DNA from: Vibrio tetraodonis
GTDB lineage: Bacteria; Pseudomonadota; Gammaproteobacteria; Enterobacterales; Vibrionaceae
DNA: 64,000 bases
Reading direction: 5' to 3'
Assembly (NCBI RefSeq): GCF_003350295.1
Contig: NZ_QLYY01000017.1
Coordinates: 62,001-126,000, forward strand
The notes under the pieces are model-generated. The model made no database searches. It was not told the origin of the DNA and saw only the letters and a program-made list of their open reading frames with translations. Below, one piece after another: positions 27,801 to 38,294 of this stretch. Both the position numbers and the translations under genes were made by a program. The number at the start of each line of letters is the position of its first letter. Position 1 is the first letter of the stretch.

Positions 27801-29046
27801 TATTTTAAGCAATGATGATATAGCGATTATCGGCATTCGGGGCACGCAAACCTACTTTGAGAATGAAGAGGTGTATAAGCTTGGTGATACCACTTGGGGT
27901 CAAAGCGTAAAACAAGTAAATGGGGTGGCTTTTAAAGCGATTGAAACCCAAGATGGTGTTCGGGCGTTTTTTCAATCCGAGGGCTATACGGATGTGATGA
28001 CAGACTTAGATGCTTCCCAAGTTCCAATTGCTGAGCTGCAAGGAACCTACTTACACCAAGGCTTTTCTCAATACGCATTAGCTTTTTGGACGCTTATCCA
28101 GCAAGATATTTCGAAGTTTCATAAACACAAAAAACTTTATATTTGTGGGCATAGCTTGGGCGGTGCGGGCGCACTTATTGTCAGCGCACTATTGAAACAG
28201 TATTTTTCGCCAACAGCACTTCGTCTTTATACCTATGGGATGCCAAGAACGGGCACACATTCATTTGTCGGAGCATATAACGACATTAGCCATTATCGCC
28301 ATGTCAATAACCATGATTTGGTGCCCCAAGTGCCTTTTAAGTGGACGAATACCAACCCAGATGACACTTCTGATGCGAGTGCGTCAAAACTTTCAGAGTC
28401 AGTGCGCGCTTTAGTTTTGGAACGCTTTGTCGATAATGATGAGGATAATTATCACCATCATGGCAACCTCGTTCAGCTACTGACTTATAGCCGCGAAAAG
28501 CACCAGCCCAAAGAGGTCAAACAAGTGCTATTGACACCTAAGCAGACTCACGTTACCAGCCTAACATTTGCACGTAACAAACAAGATGATACATTTGTGT
28601 TGGCAGATACCCTTAGCAAAGAGCATATTGATCTAAACGGCTATGCGGCGACTATCCTTGATTCAGGGCTAAATCATATGATGTCCGAGTATATTCCAAA
28701 CCTCAAATCGCAACTGGAAATACTACTCCAAGGTACTTTGTCTCAAAGTTATGACAGTGCCAATACAGAGCTTACGGCGACAATAGATAATTTAAATCAA
28801 GCGATTCAAACCTTACAAGAAGAGTATCAACACAGTCAAAACATCCCTTATCATGTCGGCGAGGCCAAACGTGGCAGCTTAAAGCTTGAAGAGGAAACCA
28901 TAGCTAAATTGCTAGCCAATCTTAAACGAATTCAACGAGAGTTAGGGGTACTGGTTAACTCCCCAGCAGTGCTTCCCCCTAGTGTGTTACTGTATGGTGA
29001 TAAGAAACCATTACAGATTGATTTAGAAGGACAAATTGATGGCTAA
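24856..29046 (+). CDS. vgrG: T6SS spike protein VgrG fused to a class 3 lipase effector
   Basis: 1396-residue 'evolved' VgrG. Residues about 1-480 are the gp27/gp5-like VgrG core; the OB-fold (about 375-460) has the IYTDEFGRIKVQFHWD signature. A gp5-type beta-helix (about 480-700) and a linker domain follow. The C-terminal region (about 880-1190) is a lipase class 3 alpha/beta hydrolase with GHSLGG and nucleophile S1100, an Asp in NNHDLVPQVP and a His in the HHHGNLV segment. The tail from about 1270 is coiled coil. The protein should puncture a target cell and attack its phospholipids (Tle-like). The two immunity candidates follow at once. No other T6SS structural gene is in the window, so it depends on a system elsewhere. 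Confidence 0.9.
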   Translation: MANDIEFGFEVSGFLGAFKVESFRVTEALSAPFEMTLTVLSDNHSITFEALSRKTGVLNIYGQGLAAARQFNGSVSELSYLGSGRRYSRYLITLVPQLWFLTQRQDCRIFQNKTAPDIIRHVFDDAGMSDYRFELVGQYQEKEYLLQYRESDHHFVQRLLAEHGMWFYFEHSDNAHTMVIVDSNDAIPELVSTPLNASYLGPMLFQSHGGGVSDKEHIFDLEQIHRALTSDVSYSDYNYLTPKIPQNTAAQDGMNTDLKRFDYPGRYTSPDFGGQRSKEWMSEYRVDSDQVHASSNIMRLASGVSFEISEHPRSSVNRDYLMFSVMHSGDNPRVHEEEGADAPTTYQNQFVCLPRDVTYRAPKMAAPVVDGPQTAVVVGPAGEEIYTDEFGRIKVQFHWDRYGQNDEHSSCWLRVSQSMAAPNWGAVYLPRIGHEVVVTFLEGDPDRPLVTGAVYNGLHTPPYELPEHKTRTVFRTQSHKADGYNEMHFEDENDQEEVYFRAQRNMKTDVLNNRYRDIGNDEELKVGRNQENEIFGDRKEDIHGHKTSVTKQTFKDQVEQDVTITYNANESKQVAGEQKLTTYENRKTLIGDNDSREVGNDLDETIQASRSVNIGSDDTQGVGRHLDVEVSGNTSLRSDGQTAIVSADEIAVKVGFSGLVLKSNGNILLYGSDITIDGLSSTKIQGAQVKTNPGKAAVRFTDVTTRTPKSVSELPKLPVGNNKSALPITYIEAPTQSKHWLALELRSELDVSLDGLEVTITHCATGQQLTQTIQHGGVIFDDILDGDWRVTAMRDDLLSEVEKHASRDEALLSPVKQRAHSEKDASDQKVKHYIYAAVGDLWDQVPDDDFLRDHHSALDSQHDSEKAGLKLTSNQTTVVEIKALRSYMPLIIDTDEYSLINSYTFALLANQAYASEKFGIPDSKSPSIPDGGLAKVAEQMKTKIRPAYCAAFKEDWLLQEVPYSQHLKSKFYQDESIGCEGYILSNDDIAIIGIRGTQTYFENEEVYKLGDTTWGQSVKQVNGVAFKAIETQDGVRAFFQSEGYTDVMTDLDASQVPIAELQGTYLHQGFSQYALAFWTLIQQDISKFHKHKKLYICGHSLGGAGALIVSALLKQYFSPTALRLYTYGMPRTGTHSFVGAYNDISHYRHVNNHDLVPQVPFKWTNTNPDDTSDASASKLSESVRALVLERFVDNDEDNYHHHGNLVQLLTYSREKHQPKEVKQVLLTPKQTHVTSLTFARNKQDDTFVLADTLSKEHIDLNGYAATILDSGLNHMMSEYIPNLKSQLEILLQGTLSQSYDSANTELTATIDNLNQAIQTLQEEYQHSQNIPYHVGEAKRGSLKLEEETIAKLLANLKRIQRELGVLVNSPAVLPPSVLLYGDKKPLQIDLEGQIDG

Positions 29047-29752
29047 GGTTTTAAAAATAGGGGCGATATTGATAGCGCTCTGGGTCGCGCTTTTTTACGT
29101 GGTTTACCCAGCCTTTGAGTGGTATGAGAGCACCAAACCACCGTTTGGTTCATCTCCTGAAGATAGTTATATCTCAATCCAAGGGACCAAGCCCAAAGAT
29201 GCCAAGGTCAAAGCCTACGGCACTTTTTACGGTGGCGGCGATGAGTGTAAATCGTTTTCTTGGAGTGCTTCCGATGGTAAAAAACGCCCAGGAGGAAAAG
29301 CGGTATTGCGTATCACTCATAACTTTGCCAGCGACGAGAGTCATTATGAATTGCGTATCCCATATAAAAACTTTATATCCAGTGGTTGTGATATGAAGCT
29401 CTACAGCATAGTGGTAGATGCAGAAAATTCATACGATACCGTTGGTTTTGCTGAATTACGTATATACCCCCCTATATACGAAAGTGATAAAGTTTTTGAT
29501 ATTAAATCTAAATTTGAAGCTAGTAACTGCGAAGATTTATATATCTCTGATTTAAATAGATGGGCAGGGGGATACGCCTGCGACTATTACATTAATGAAA
29601 AAGTTAAGCAGAAAGAAGAGTTCAATGCATACTCTATTACTATTGACTTCACCCAATTTACTGACGATACCGTGATTCAATACAATATTGTTGCAGGTGA
29701 CAACTACCGTACAGAGCCGAAAGAGCAAACAAAGCCCAATGATCCGTCTTAG
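29039..29752 (+). CDS. candidate T6SS lipase immunity protein, copy 1
   Basis: 237-residue protein with an N-terminal hydrophobic anchor or signal (about residues 5-25) and a mostly beta, probably periplasmic domain. ATG 29039 overlaps the vgrG end by 8 bases; the TTG three bases upstream is less likely. Position and periplasmic targeting are what is expected for immunity to a phospholipase delivered to the periplasm. It is a close paralogue of the next gene. The family itself is not one I recognise. Confidence 0.75.
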   Translation: MAKVLKIGAILIALWVALFYVVYPAFEWYESTKPPFGSSPEDSYISIQGTKPKDAKVKAYGTFYGGGDECKSFSWSASDGKKRPGGKAVLRITHNFASDESHYELRIPYKNFISSGCDMKLYSIVVDAENSYDTVGFAELRIYPPIYESDKVFDIKSKFEASNCEDLYISDLNRWAGGYACDYYINEKVKQKEEFNAYSITIDFTQFTDDTVIQYNIVAGDNYRTEPKEQTKPNDPS

Positions 29753-29786
29753 TGATGTGTTGGGTATTGGCTTAAAGAGCAAATAG

Positions 29787-30500
29787 ATGGCTAAGGTTTT
29801 AAAAATTGGCGCGATATTGGTAGCACTCTGTGGCGCGCTTTTTTATATGGTCTACCCAGCCTTTGAGTGGTATGAGAGCACCAAGCCGCCGTTTGGTTCA
29901 TCTCCTGAAGATAGCTATATCTCAATCCAAGGGACAAAACCCAAAGATGCCAAGGTCAAAGCCTACGGCACTTTTTACGGAGGCGGCGATGAGTGCAAAT
30001 CGTTTTTTTGGAGTGCTTCCGATGGTAAAAAGCGCTCTGGGGGGAAAGCGGTACTGCGTATCACTCATAACTTTGCCAGCGATGAGAATCATTATGAACT
30101 ACGCATTCCATACAAAAACTTTGCATCCAGTGGTTGTGATATGAAGCTCTACAGCATAGTGGTGGATGCAGAAAATGCATACGATACCGTTGGCTTTGCT
30201 GAATTACGTATTTATCCGCCGAGAATGGCAAGTGATAAATTTATTTCAACGCAGTCAGTAATTGAAGCTAATAACTGTAGAGCAAAATACTATGAAAAAT
30301 GGAAAGATTGGTCAGACGGTTTTGCTTGCGATTTTTATGTAAACGAAAAGCTGAAAAAATCAAAAGTCAATAATGCTTACTCCATTACTATTGATTTCAC
30401 CCAATTTACTGACGATACCGTGATTCAATACAATATCGTTGCTGGTGACAACTATCGTACAGAGCCGAAAGAGCAAACAAAGTCCAATGATCCGTCTTAG
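29787..30500 (+). CDS. candidate T6SS lipase immunity protein, copy 2
   Basis: 237-residue paralogue of the preceding gene, made by tandem duplication of a unit of about 748 bases that includes the intergenic stretch. The first 155 residues and last 40 are almost identical to copy 1, whereas about 45 residues in between (roughly 158-203) differ strongly. The conserved cysteines are kept. The divergent segment may set which effector is bound. Confidence 0.75.
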   Translation: MAKVLKIGAILVALCGALFYMVYPAFEWYESTKPPFGSSPEDSYISIQGTKPKDAKVKAYGTFYGGGDECKSFFWSASDGKKRSGGKAVLRITHNFASDENHYELRIPYKNFASSGCDMKLYSIVVDAENAYDTVGFAELRIYPPRMASDKFISTQSVIEANNCRAKYYEKWKDWSDGFACDFYVNEKLKKSKVNNAYSITIDFTQFTDDTVIQYNIVAGDNYRTEPKEQTKSNDPS

Positions 30501-30845
30501 TGATATACTTGGTATGAGACTTTATAAAGTACTATCTCACACAAGTACCATGAGCATCATCTCCCAGATCATGATCTAGGCTGATTTCAGTCACCGTTCC
30601 TTACTCTAGCAAGGCAATAGCTTCTTCAGACCAGCAAAGCCGATGCTATCCTTTCGGAGTCGGTCGTTCATCATCAAGGCAAACTTTCATGCTAAATCCT
30701 TGTTTTTATGAATGTTGACTTAAATTAATCCGAAGTTAGTACTTTTACAACAAGTGGTTAGATTCGCACTCCCTTGCTCGTTATAATACTCGCCAGATAA
30801 TGAGCTCATAATGGCTCAAAACGAATTGAAACAGGAATAATAAAA
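30501..30845. other. intergenic region before the restriction operon
   Basis: This 345-base stretch contains the decayed receiver-domain gene on the minus strand and, at its right end, the probable promoter of hsdM. The hsdM start follows an ACAGGAATAATAAA binding site. Confidence 0.6.
30532..30690 (-). pseudogene. decayed cyclic-phosphate-processing receiver domain gene
   Basis: Read on the minus strand from ATG 30690, one frame gives MKVCLDDERPTPKG, a stop (where the family has Trp), then HRLCWSEEAIALLE, a second stop, and GTVTEISLDHDLGDD. This is the start of the receiver-like family thought to process cyclic phosphates of RNA ends (cpREC). The two in-frame stops and the loss of everything after the DHDLGDD motif mark it as a remnant. 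The recognition is from memory of the family. Confidence 0.65.
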
Positions 30846-32402
30846 ATGACAAGTAGCCAGCAACGCGCCGCCCTGCAACGCCAGATATGGGCGATCGCCA
30901 ACGATGTTCGTGGTTCAGTAGATGGCTGGGATTTTAAACAGTATGTACTAGGCACTTTGTTCTATCGCTTTATCAGTGAGAACTTTGTTCACTTCATTAC
31001 CGGTGGAGATGAAAGCGTAGACTACGCAGCTATGTCGGATGATGACGAAAATATCGAGTTTGCCAGAGATGATGCGATTAAGACCAAAGGTTACTTTATC
31101 TATCCAAGTCAGTTGTTTAGCAATGTAGTCGCTAATGCATCTAAAAATGAGAATCTAAATACTGACCTTGCTGCTATCTTTTCAGATATCGAAAACTCAG
31201 CCAACGGCTACGATTCAGAAAAAGACATTAAAGGCCTGTTTGCTGATTTCGATACCACGAGTAACCGTCTAGGGAACACGGTAAAAGCGAAAAATGACCG
31301 TCTAGCCAAAGTATTAAAAGGAGTTGCAGAACTTCCATTAGGTGACTTTGACGAGAATAAAATTGACTTGTTTGGTGATGCTTACGAGTTCTTGATTTCT
31401 AACTATGCAGCGAATGCGGGTAAATCCGGAGGCGAATTCTTCACGCCTCAACACGTATCCAAACTGATTGCCCAACTAGCTATGCATGGACAAACCAGCG
31501 TTAATAAGATTTACGACCCAGCAGCTGGTTCAGGTTCTTTGCTGCTTCAGGCGAAAAAGCACTTTGATGCTCATATCATTGAAGATGGCTTCTTTGGTCA
31601 GGAACTCAATCACACAACCTATAACTTGGCTCGTATGAATATGTTTTTGCACAATATCAACTACGACAAGTTTGATGTTCAATTGGGCGATACATTGATC
31701 GATCCACACTTTGGAGATGATAAACCGTTCGACGCTATTGTTTCTAACCCGCCATATTCGGTGAAATGGATTGGTAGTGATGACCCAACGCTAATCAATG
31801 ATGAACGCTTTGCTCCTGCAGGTGTTCTTGCGCCCAAATCTAAAGCAGATTTTGCTTTTGTGCTTCATGCGCTAAGTTACCTTTCTAGTAAAGGTCGAGC
31901 GGCGATTGTCTGCTTCCCGGGTATTTTTTACCGAGGTGGTGCTGAGCAAAAAATTCGAAAATATCTTATTGATAATAACTATGTTGAAACGGTTATCTCG
32001 CTAGCTCCAAACCTGTTCTTTGGTACAACAATTGCTGTAAATATTCTGGTTCTGTCTAAGCATAAAACCGATACAAAAACACAGTTTATCGATGCCAGTG
32101 GTTTGTTTAAAAAAGAAACCAATAACAACATACTGACAGACGAGCATATCAAGAAAATCATGTCGGTGTTTGATAGTAAGGAAGATGTTGAATACTTTGC
32201 CAAATCTGTTGACTTAGATGCGATAACTGATGATTACAATCTATCGGTGAGTACCTACGTAGAAGCTGAAGATACTCGCGAATTAGTGGACATTACTAAA
32301 CTTAATGCCGATCTTAAAATCACAGTCGCTAAAATTGATCAGCTTCGTAGTGATATTGACGCCATTGTGGCGGAGATTGAAGGTGAGGAGTTTGAGGCGT
32401 GA
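30846..32402 (+). CDS. hsdM: type I restriction-modification methyltransferase subunit HsdM
   Basis: N6-adenine methyltransferase subunit of 518 residues. It has an N-terminal HsdM helical domain, the SAM-binding [11 protein letters not shown] motif (about 225-235) and the catalytic NPPY motif at 301-304. With HsdS it methylates the recognition site; with HsdR added the complex cleaves unmodified DNA. GTG of hsdS overlaps its stop codon. The layout hsdM-hsdS-prrC-hsdR matches the E. coli prr locus. Confidence 0.95.
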   Translation: MTSSQQRAALQRQIWAIANDVRGSVDGWDFKQYVLGTLFYRFISENFVHFITGGDESVDYAAMSDDDENIEFARDDAIKTKGYFIYPSQLFSNVVANASKNENLNTDLAAIFSDIENSANGYDSEKDIKGLFADFDTTSNRLGNTVKAKNDRLAKVLKGVAELPLGDFDENKIDLFGDAYEFLISNYAANAGKSGGEFFTPQHVSKLIAQLAMHGQTSVNKIYDPAAGSGSLLLQAKKHFDAHIIEDGFFGQELNHTTYNLARMNMFLHNINYDKFDVQLGDTLIDPHFGDDKPFDAIVSNPPYSVKWIGSDDPTLINDERFAPAGVLAPKSKADFAFVLHALSYLSSKGRAAIVCFPGIFYRGGAEQKIRKYLIDNNYVETVISLAPNLFFGTTIAVNILVLSKHKTDTKTQFIDASGLFKKETNNNILTDEHIKKIMSVFDSKEDVEYFAKSVDLDAITDDYNLSVSTYVEAEDTRELVDITKLNADLKITVAKIDQLRSDIDAIVAEIEGEEFEA

Positions 32403-33607
32403 ACCATTTGAGCTATTTAGAGAAACTTCTCGAGGGTATCGAAGTGGTTTGGTTTCCGATCAGAGAAGTTACTGAGCGAACTACGAATATCAAGTGGCGT
32501 GAAACTTCAAAAAGCCATCAGTATATTGATCTAACTTCTGTCAGTATCGATACAAAAAAAATAATAGAAACAACAGAGGTAGGATCTAGCAATGCACCCA
32601 GCCGTGCTCAAAAGCTTGTAAAAAGAGACGATGTGTTATTTGCAACAACTCGTCCGACACAAATGCGTTATTGCTTAATTGATGAAGAATATGATGGAGC
32701 AGTTGCGAGCACAGGATATTGCGTATTGCGAGTAAAAAAGGAAGTGACTCTGCCTAAGTGGATTTTGCATTTGATTTCTTCAAGCGATTTTAAAAAGTAC
32801 CTTGAAGAGAATCAGAGTGGTTCTGCATATCCAGCCATTTCTGACGCGAAGGTCAAAGATTTCAGTATCCCCATCCCATGCCCAAATAACCCAGAAAAAT
32901 CGCTGGAAATACAAGCTGAAATAGTACGTATTTTGGACGCATTTACCGCCATGACCGCCGAGCTGACCGCTGAGCTGACCGCTGAGCTTAACATGCGGAA
33001 AAAACAATACAACTACTACCGTGACCAGTTGTTGAGCTTTGATGAAGGTGCTGTCGAGTGGAAGTCATTAGGCGAACTTGCTGACAACTTAGACTCTAAA
33101 CGCAAGCCAATAACTAGTGGACAGAGAGTACCTGGTGATATTCCATACTACGGTGCGTCCGGTATTGTTGATTATGTTAAAGATTTCATCTTTGATGGAG
33201 ACTTTTTGCTTGTTTCAGAAGATGGAGCCAACTTGTTGGCAAGAAACACACCTATTGCATTTAGTATTAGTGGTAAAAACTGGGTAAATAATCACGCTCA
33301 TGTGCTGAAGTTTGAAACTTATGCTGAGAGAAGGTATGTAGAGTACTACCTAAATAGTATCGATCTAACTCCTTACATTTCAGGAGCTGCACAGCCAAAG
33401 CTGAATAAAAAGAACTTAAACAGTATTAGTATTCCTAACCCTTCACTTGAAGAAAAAGAACGTATTGTTTCCATATTAGATAAGTTCTATACATTGACTA
33501 GTTCGATATCTGATGGTTTGCCGCGAGAAATAGAACTACGCCAAAAGCAATACGGGTATTATCGGGAGCTACTGTTGAGTTTTCCTAAGCAGGAGGTAGT
33601 TGCATAG
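32399..33607 (+). CDS. hsdS: type I restriction-modification specificity subunit HsdS
   Basis: 402-residue specificity subunit with two target-recognition domains (about 1-165 and 215-370), each followed by a conserved helical spacer ([14 protein letters not shown] and [14 protein letters not shown]). The central spacer holds three TAEL repeats, which in the EcoR124 family set the gap between the two half-sites. A GTG start overlaps the hsdM stop. The target sequence cannot be read from the protein. Confidence 0.95.
   Translation: MNHLSYLEKLLEGIEVVWFPIREVTERTTNIKWRETSKSHQYIDLTSVSIDTKKIIETTEVGSSNAPSRAQKLVKRDDVLFATTRPTQMRYCLIDEEYDGAVASTGYCVLRVKKEVTLPKWILHLISSSDFKKYLEENQSGSAYPAISDAKVKDFSIPIPCPNNPEKSLEIQAEIVRILDAFTAMTAELTAELTAELNMRKKQYNYYRDQLLSFDEGAVEWKSLGELADNLDSKRKPITSGQRVPGDIPYYGASGIVDYVKDFIFDGDFLLVSEDGANLLARNTPIAFSISGKNWVNNHAHVLKFETYAERRYVEYYLNSIDLTPYISGAAQPKLNKKNLNSISIPNPSLEEKERIVSILDKFYTLTSSISDGLPREIELRQKQYGYYRELLLSFPKQEVVA
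32954..32989 (+). repeat. three 12-bp TAEL repeats inside hsdS
   Basis: Three tandem 12-base units encode [12 protein letters not shown] (units at 32954, 32966 and 32978). In the EcoR124I/EcoR124II pair, two versus three such units change the recognition spacer by one base. Slippage here would therefore change site specificity. Confidence 0.85.
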
Positions 33608-33608
33608 T

Positions 33609-34772
33609 ATGGGGAAATCACTGACTGAGATTGCAGAAGAACTCAGAAATTCGCCTAAGAAAATACAGTTAATCTATGCGTTTAATGGTTCAGGAAAAAC
33701 TCGACTTTCGAGAACATTCAAGGAAATGCTCGCAGCCGAAGTAAATGAAGAGGATGCTGAAGATCTGTTAGGGCTGTCGAACAAAAATATCCTCTACTAC
33801 AACGCCTTCACTGAAGACCTTTTCTATTGGGATAACGACTTAGAAGCGGATGAGTCTAGAAAGCTAAAAATACATCCAAACGCGTTCACCAAATGGGTTT
33901 TTGAAGACCAAGGGCAAGACCAGAACATCGTTGCTCATTTTCAACGTCTGACAAACAGTAAATTGACCCCGGAGTTTAGTGCTGATTTTTCCGAAGTCTC
34001 TTTTTCAATGGTAGCTGGGGACGACGATCATTTAGGGAATTTAAAAATTTCTAAGGGTGAAGAAAGCAACCTGATTTGGAGCGTATTCTATAGCTTACTT
34101 GAGCAAGTGATTGAAGTGCTTAATGTTCCCGAAATCGACGATAGAGAAACTAATGCCTTCGATAAGCTAAACTATGTGTTCATTGATGATCCTGTTAGCT
34201 CCTTAGACGATAACCATCTTATTCAGTTGGCGGTCGATCTGGCGGCATTAATTAAGTCTAGCGATTTTACCAATGGGCATGGACTTAAGTTTATTATCAC
34301 TACACATAGCCCACTATTCTACAACGTTCTTCACAACGAGTTGGGACTCAATAAAGGCAACAAGAAAGATGGTTGTTATCTACTGGAGCGCTTTGAGGAT
34401 GGCACATTTAACTTGAATGTGAAGTATGGCGATTCCAACAAGAGTTTTTCATATCACTTGCATTTAAAACAGCTCCTCGAACAAGCGATAGAGCACAACC
34501 AAATAGAGCGTTATCACTTTATGCTGCTGCGTAATTTATACGAAAAAACAGCAGGATTCTTGGGTTACCCTGAATGGGGAGAGCTGTTAAACACTGTCCC
34601 AGGTAATAAACAGGCCTATTTAAACCGTATTATTCAATTTACCAGCCATAGTTCTCTGTCCAGTGAAGTTATTTCAGAACCAAATGAACAAGAAAAACAA
34701 ACAGTGAAGCTTCTGTTGGACAATTTAATGGAGAACTACAGCTATTGGCAGCAGGAAGCGCAAAATGACTGA
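33609..34772 (+). CDS. prrC: PrrC-like anticodon nuclease
   Basis: 387-residue AAA/ABC-type ATPase (numbering below counts from a TTG three codons earlier). It has the Walker A FNGSGKT near residue 30, the ABC signature-like KGEESN and [11 protein letters not shown], and the catalytic triad expected for PrrC: R311, E315 (RNLYE) and H350. In E. coli PrrC is held silent by the surrounding type I restriction complex and cuts tRNA-Lys when a phage T4 inhibitor disturbs that complex. The gene lies between hsdS and hsdR exactly as in the prr locus. Start ATG 33609 follows AGGAGG by 12 bases. Confidence 0.88.
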   Translation: MGKSLTEIAEELRNSPKKIQLIYAFNGSGKTRLSRTFKEMLAAEVNEEDAEDLLGLSNKNILYYNAFTEDLFYWDNDLEADESRKLKIHPNAFTKWVFEDQGQDQNIVAHFQRLTNSKLTPEFSADFSEVSFSMVAGDDDHLGNLKISKGEESNLIWSVFYSLLEQVIEVLNVPEIDDRETNAFDKLNYVFIDDPVSSLDDNHLIQLAVDLAALIKSSDFTNGHGLKFIITTHSPLFYNVLHNELGLNKGNKKDGCYLLERFEDGTFNLNVKYGDSNKSFSYHLHLKQLLEQAIEHNQIERYHFMLLRNLYEKTAGFLGYPEWGELLNTVPGNKQAYLNRIIQFTSHSSLSSEVISEPNEQEKQTVKLLLDNLMENYSYWQQEAQND

Positions 34773-37700
34773 CTATAAAACGATTGCAGAATCCAATAAC
34801 TTTATCGTCTTAGATAAATACACCAAACAATTGCAGCCTAGTGATAGTTATCAAAGTGAAAGTGATTTAGAACGAGAACTGATTCAGGATTTGCAGAATC
34901 AAGGCTATGAGTTTTTGCCTGAGTTAACAACCCCAGACTCAATGATGGCAAATGTGCGGACTCAACTTCAAGATCTCAATAAAGTTGAGTTTACCGACGC
35001 TGAGTGGGGGCGTTTTCAGGAACAATACTTAAATACGCCAAGTGACAACATCATCGAGAAAACGCGTAAAGTACACAGCGATTATATTTACGATTTTGTA
35101 TTTGATGATGGTCATATTGAAAATATCTACCTGTTTGATAAGACAACCATCGCACGTAATAAAGTTCAGGTAATTAAACAGTTCGAACAGACTGGGAGCC
35201 ATGCTAACCGCTATGATGTGACTATCTTAGTCAATGGATTACCATTGGTTCAAATTGAGCTGAAGAAGCGCGGTGTAGCGATTCGTGAAGCTTTTAACCA
35301 GGTTCATCGCTACAGCAAAGAAAGCTTCAATGCTGAAAATTCTTTATATAAGTACTTACAGCTGTTTGTGATATCCAATGGTACCGATACTCGGTACTTC
35401 GCTAATACCACTAAGCGCAACAAAAACAGCTATGACTTCACCATGAACTGGGCGAAGTCAGACAACAACCTCATCAAAGATTTAAAAGACTTTACGGCAA
35501 CCTTCTTCCAAAAAGAAACCTTACTGGAAGTGATTCTGCGTTACTCTGTGTTTGATGTTAGCAATACTCTGCTAGTGATGCGCCCCTATCAAATAGCGGC
35601 GACTGAGCGCATTTTGTGGAAGATTAAAAGCGCCTATAACAGCAAAAGCTGGAGCAATACGGAAAGCGGTGGTTATATCTGGCATACCACCGGTTCGGGT
35701 AAAACGCTCACCAGTTTCAAAGCGGCACGATTAGCAACGAAATTAGATTTTGTAGATAAAGTATTCTTTGTTGTTGACCGTAAAGATCTCGACTACCAGA
35801 CCATGAAGGAATATCAGCGCTTTTCACCGGATAGCGTGAATGGTTCAGAGAGTACAGCAGGGCTTAAACGCAATCTGGATAAAGACGATAACAAAATCAT
35901 TGTTACCACCATTCAAAAGCTCAACAATTTAATCAAGAGTGAAAGTGATCTGCCTGTCTACAAGCAGCAAGTCGTATTTATTTTTGATGAGTGTCACCGC
36001 AGCCAGTTTGGTGAAGCGCAAAAGAACATTAAGAAGAAATTTAAAACGTATTACCAATTTGGTTTTACTGGAACACCTATTTTTCCTGACAATGCACTTG
36101 GAGCAGAAACAACCGGTAGTGTCTTTGGTCAACAGCTTCACACCTACGTCATTACCGATGCGATTCGTGATGAAAAAGTGCTTAAGTTTAAAGTGGACTA
36201 CAACGATGTTCGTCCTCAGTTCAAGAGTATTGAAACAGAGCAAGATGATAAAAAGCTTAGCGCTGCTGAAAACAAACAAGCCTTCTTACACCCAATGCGT
36301 ATTCGGGAGATCTCGCAGTACATCTTAAATAATTTTAATCAGAAAACGCATCGGGCTTATAAAGGCGCAAAAGGCTTTAATGCTATGTTTGCAGTAAGTA
36401 GTGTAGATGCAGCAAAAGCCTACTACGAGAGCTTTTCGCAACTGCAGAAAGACGCTGAAAAACCACTGAAAGTCGCAACCATCTTTTCCTTCGCTGCAAA
36501 TGAAGAGCAAGATGCCATCGGTGATATCGCAGATGAAAGCTTTGAAGTGACGGCAATGAATAGCAGTGCCAAAGAGTTTTTAAGTGCGGCAATTGATGAT
36601 TACAACAGGATGTTTAAGACCAACTTTGGTGTAGACAGCAATGGTTTTCAAAACTACTACCGCGATCTTGCTCAGCGAGTGAAGAAGCAAGAAATCGATG
36701 TGCTGATCGTAGTTGGGATGTTCTTAACTGGGTTTGATGCGCCAACACTGAACACTTTATTCGTTGATAAGAACTTACGTTATCACGGTTTGATGCAAGC
36801 ATTCTCTCGAACTAATCGTATTTATGATGCAACTAAGACCTTTGGCAATATTGTTACTTTCCGAGATCTAGAACAAGCGACCGTTGATGCCATTACCTTG
36901 TTTGGCGATAAAAATACGAAGAACGTTGTACTCGAAAAGAGCTACAAAGAGTACATGGAAGGCTTTACCGATATCGTAACAGGTCAGGCTCGTCGTGGTT
37001 TTGTCGAGATTGTCAGGGAGTTGCAGGAGCGCTTTCCTAACCCTGAAGACATCGTAAAAGAACAAGATAAAAAAGACTTTGCTAAGTTGTTTGGCGAATA
37101 TCTTAAAGCGGAAAATATCCTACAGAACTATGATGAGTTCGCCGGTCTTAAAGCGCTGCAAAACCTAGATACTAGCGATGAGCAGGCTGTTGAAGCGTTC
37201 AAAGAAAAATATTATCTGAACGATGAAGACATTGCGGTAATGCAAACGATAGAAATACCAAACGAACGTGTGGTTCAGGATTATCGTTCTACTTATAACG
37301 ATACCCGTGATTGGTTACGTCGTGAGAAAGAAGGCCAGGAAAAAGATAAACCGACCATGGACTGGGACGATGTCGTTTTTGAGGTCGATTTACTTAAATC
37401 GCAAGAAATTAATCTGGATTACATTCTTGAGCTGATCTTTGAACACAACAAGAAGAACAAGAGCAAAGAAGGGTTAATCGATGAAGTGCGCCGTCTTATC
37501 CGTGGTAGCCTTGGTAACCGGGCTAAAGAGAGTCTAGTTGTTGATTTCATTAATCAAACCAATCTAGACGAAATTAGTGATAAAGCCAGCATCATTGACG
37601 CATTTTTCAAGTTTGCACAAGCAGAACAAAAACGCGAAGCAGAAGCTATCATTGATTCTGAAAAATTGAATGAAGAGGCCGCTAAACGCTATATCACCTC

Positions 37701-37863
37701 ATCGTTGAAGCGTGAGTATGCATCTGAGAATGGCACCGCGCTGACAGAAGCATTGCCGAAGTTAAGCCCGCTCAACCCTAAATACCGAACGCTCAAGCAG
37801 ACTGTGTTCCGTAAGATAGCTGCTTTTGTTGAGAAGTTTAAAGGTGTGGGTGGACAGATTTAA
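34765..37863 (+). CDS. hsdR: type I restriction endonuclease subunit HsdR
   Basis: 1032-residue restriction subunit. The N-terminal nuclease domain has the PD-(D/E)xK-type core (VQIELKKRG, about 165-175). The SF2 translocase follows with Walker A TTGSGKT (about 310), DECHRS box and a [17 protein letters not shown] helicase C region. The C-terminal helical domain is HsdM-binding in family members. The start overlaps the end of prrC by 8 bases. It closes the restriction operon. Confidence 0.95.
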   Translation: MTDYKTIAESNNFIVLDKYTKQLQPSDSYQSESDLERELIQDLQNQGYEFLPELTTPDSMMANVRTQLQDLNKVEFTDAEWGRFQEQYLNTPSDNIIEKTRKVHSDYIYDFVFDDGHIENIYLFDKTTIARNKVQVIKQFEQTGSHANRYDVTILVNGLPLVQIELKKRGVAIREAFNQVHRYSKESFNAENSLYKYLQLFVISNGTDTRYFANTTKRNKNSYDFTMNWAKSDNNLIKDLKDFTATFFQKETLLEVILRYSVFDVSNTLLVMRPYQIAATERILWKIKSAYNSKSWSNTESGGYIWHTTGSGKTLTSFKAARLATKLDFVDKVFFVVDRKDLDYQTMKEYQRFSPDSVNGSESTAGLKRNLDKDDNKIIVTTIQKLNNLIKSESDLPVYKQQVVFIFDECHRSQFGEAQKNIKKKFKTYYQFGFTGTPIFPDNALGAETTGSVFGQQLHTYVITDAIRDEKVLKFKVDYNDVRPQFKSIETEQDDKKLSAAENKQAFLHPMRIREISQYILNNFNQKTHRAYKGAKGFNAMFAVSSVDAAKAYYESFSQLQKDAEKPLKVATIFSFAANEEQDAIGDIADESFEVTAMNSSAKEFLSAAIDDYNRMFKTNFGVDSNGFQNYYRDLAQRVKKQEIDVLIVVGMFLTGFDAPTLNTLFVDKNLRYHGLMQAFSRTNRIYDATKTFGNIVTFRDLEQATVDAITLFGDKNTKNVVLEKSYKEYMEGFTDIVTGQARRGFVEIVRELQERFPNPEDIVKEQDKKDFAKLFGEYLKAENILQNYDEFAGLKALQNLDTSDEQAVEAFKEKYYLNDEDIAVMQTIEIPNERVVQDYRSTYNDTRDWLRREKEGQEKDKPTMDWDDVVFEVDLLKSQEINLDYILELIFEHNKKNKSKEGLIDEVRRLIRGSLGNRAKESLVVDFINQTNLDEISDKASIIDAFFKFAQAEQKREAEAIIDSEKLNEEAAKRYITSSLKREYASENGTALTEALPKLSPLNPKYRTLKQTVFRKIAAFVEKFKGVGGQI

Positions 37864-38054
37864 GGCTAAAATATCGATGCTTATGTAGTTTCATATGAGT
37901 ATAGACGCTAAGATAGGTTTGTCATTGAAAAATAGATAGTTTAGGTAATCGACATCTCTGGATGTGTCTTTTGTTTAACATAGCCTGATTACTGGTGATG
38001 TCATCAGGCTTGCTTAAGCAAAGCCAGACCTATTAAATGGAAGTAGGAGAAAAC

Positions 38055-38294
38055 ATGAGGGTTATTGATCAGGTAAAGCTGTATATCTTATCGCTTATGT
38101 TTCTTTTTTTCTTGGTCATGCTTATTTCGTTAGATACAGACCCATGTAAGCAGGGCAAGATCATGAACGTTTTTTGTCCAAAAGTGGTTTATAAATTGCT
38201 AAAGATCGCCCCTGCATTTGCTATTAAAGAAGCTCACTCATTTCTGGCACACTGTCGGCTTGCGCTAACAAGTATTCACACTCTGTTTGGATGA
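38055..38294 (+). CDS. possible small membrane protein
   Basis: A 79-residue open frame with a good GGAG ribosome binding site five bases before ATG 38055. Residues 8-28 form one hydrophobic segment. Its last 70 bases overlap the 3' end of hipA on the other strand. No family is recognised. It could be a real small inner-membrane protein or chance. Confidence 0.35.
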   Translation: MRVIDQVKLYILSLMFLFFLVMLISLDTDPCKQGKIMNVFCPKVVYKLLKIAPAFAIKEAHSFLAHCRLALTSIHTLFG

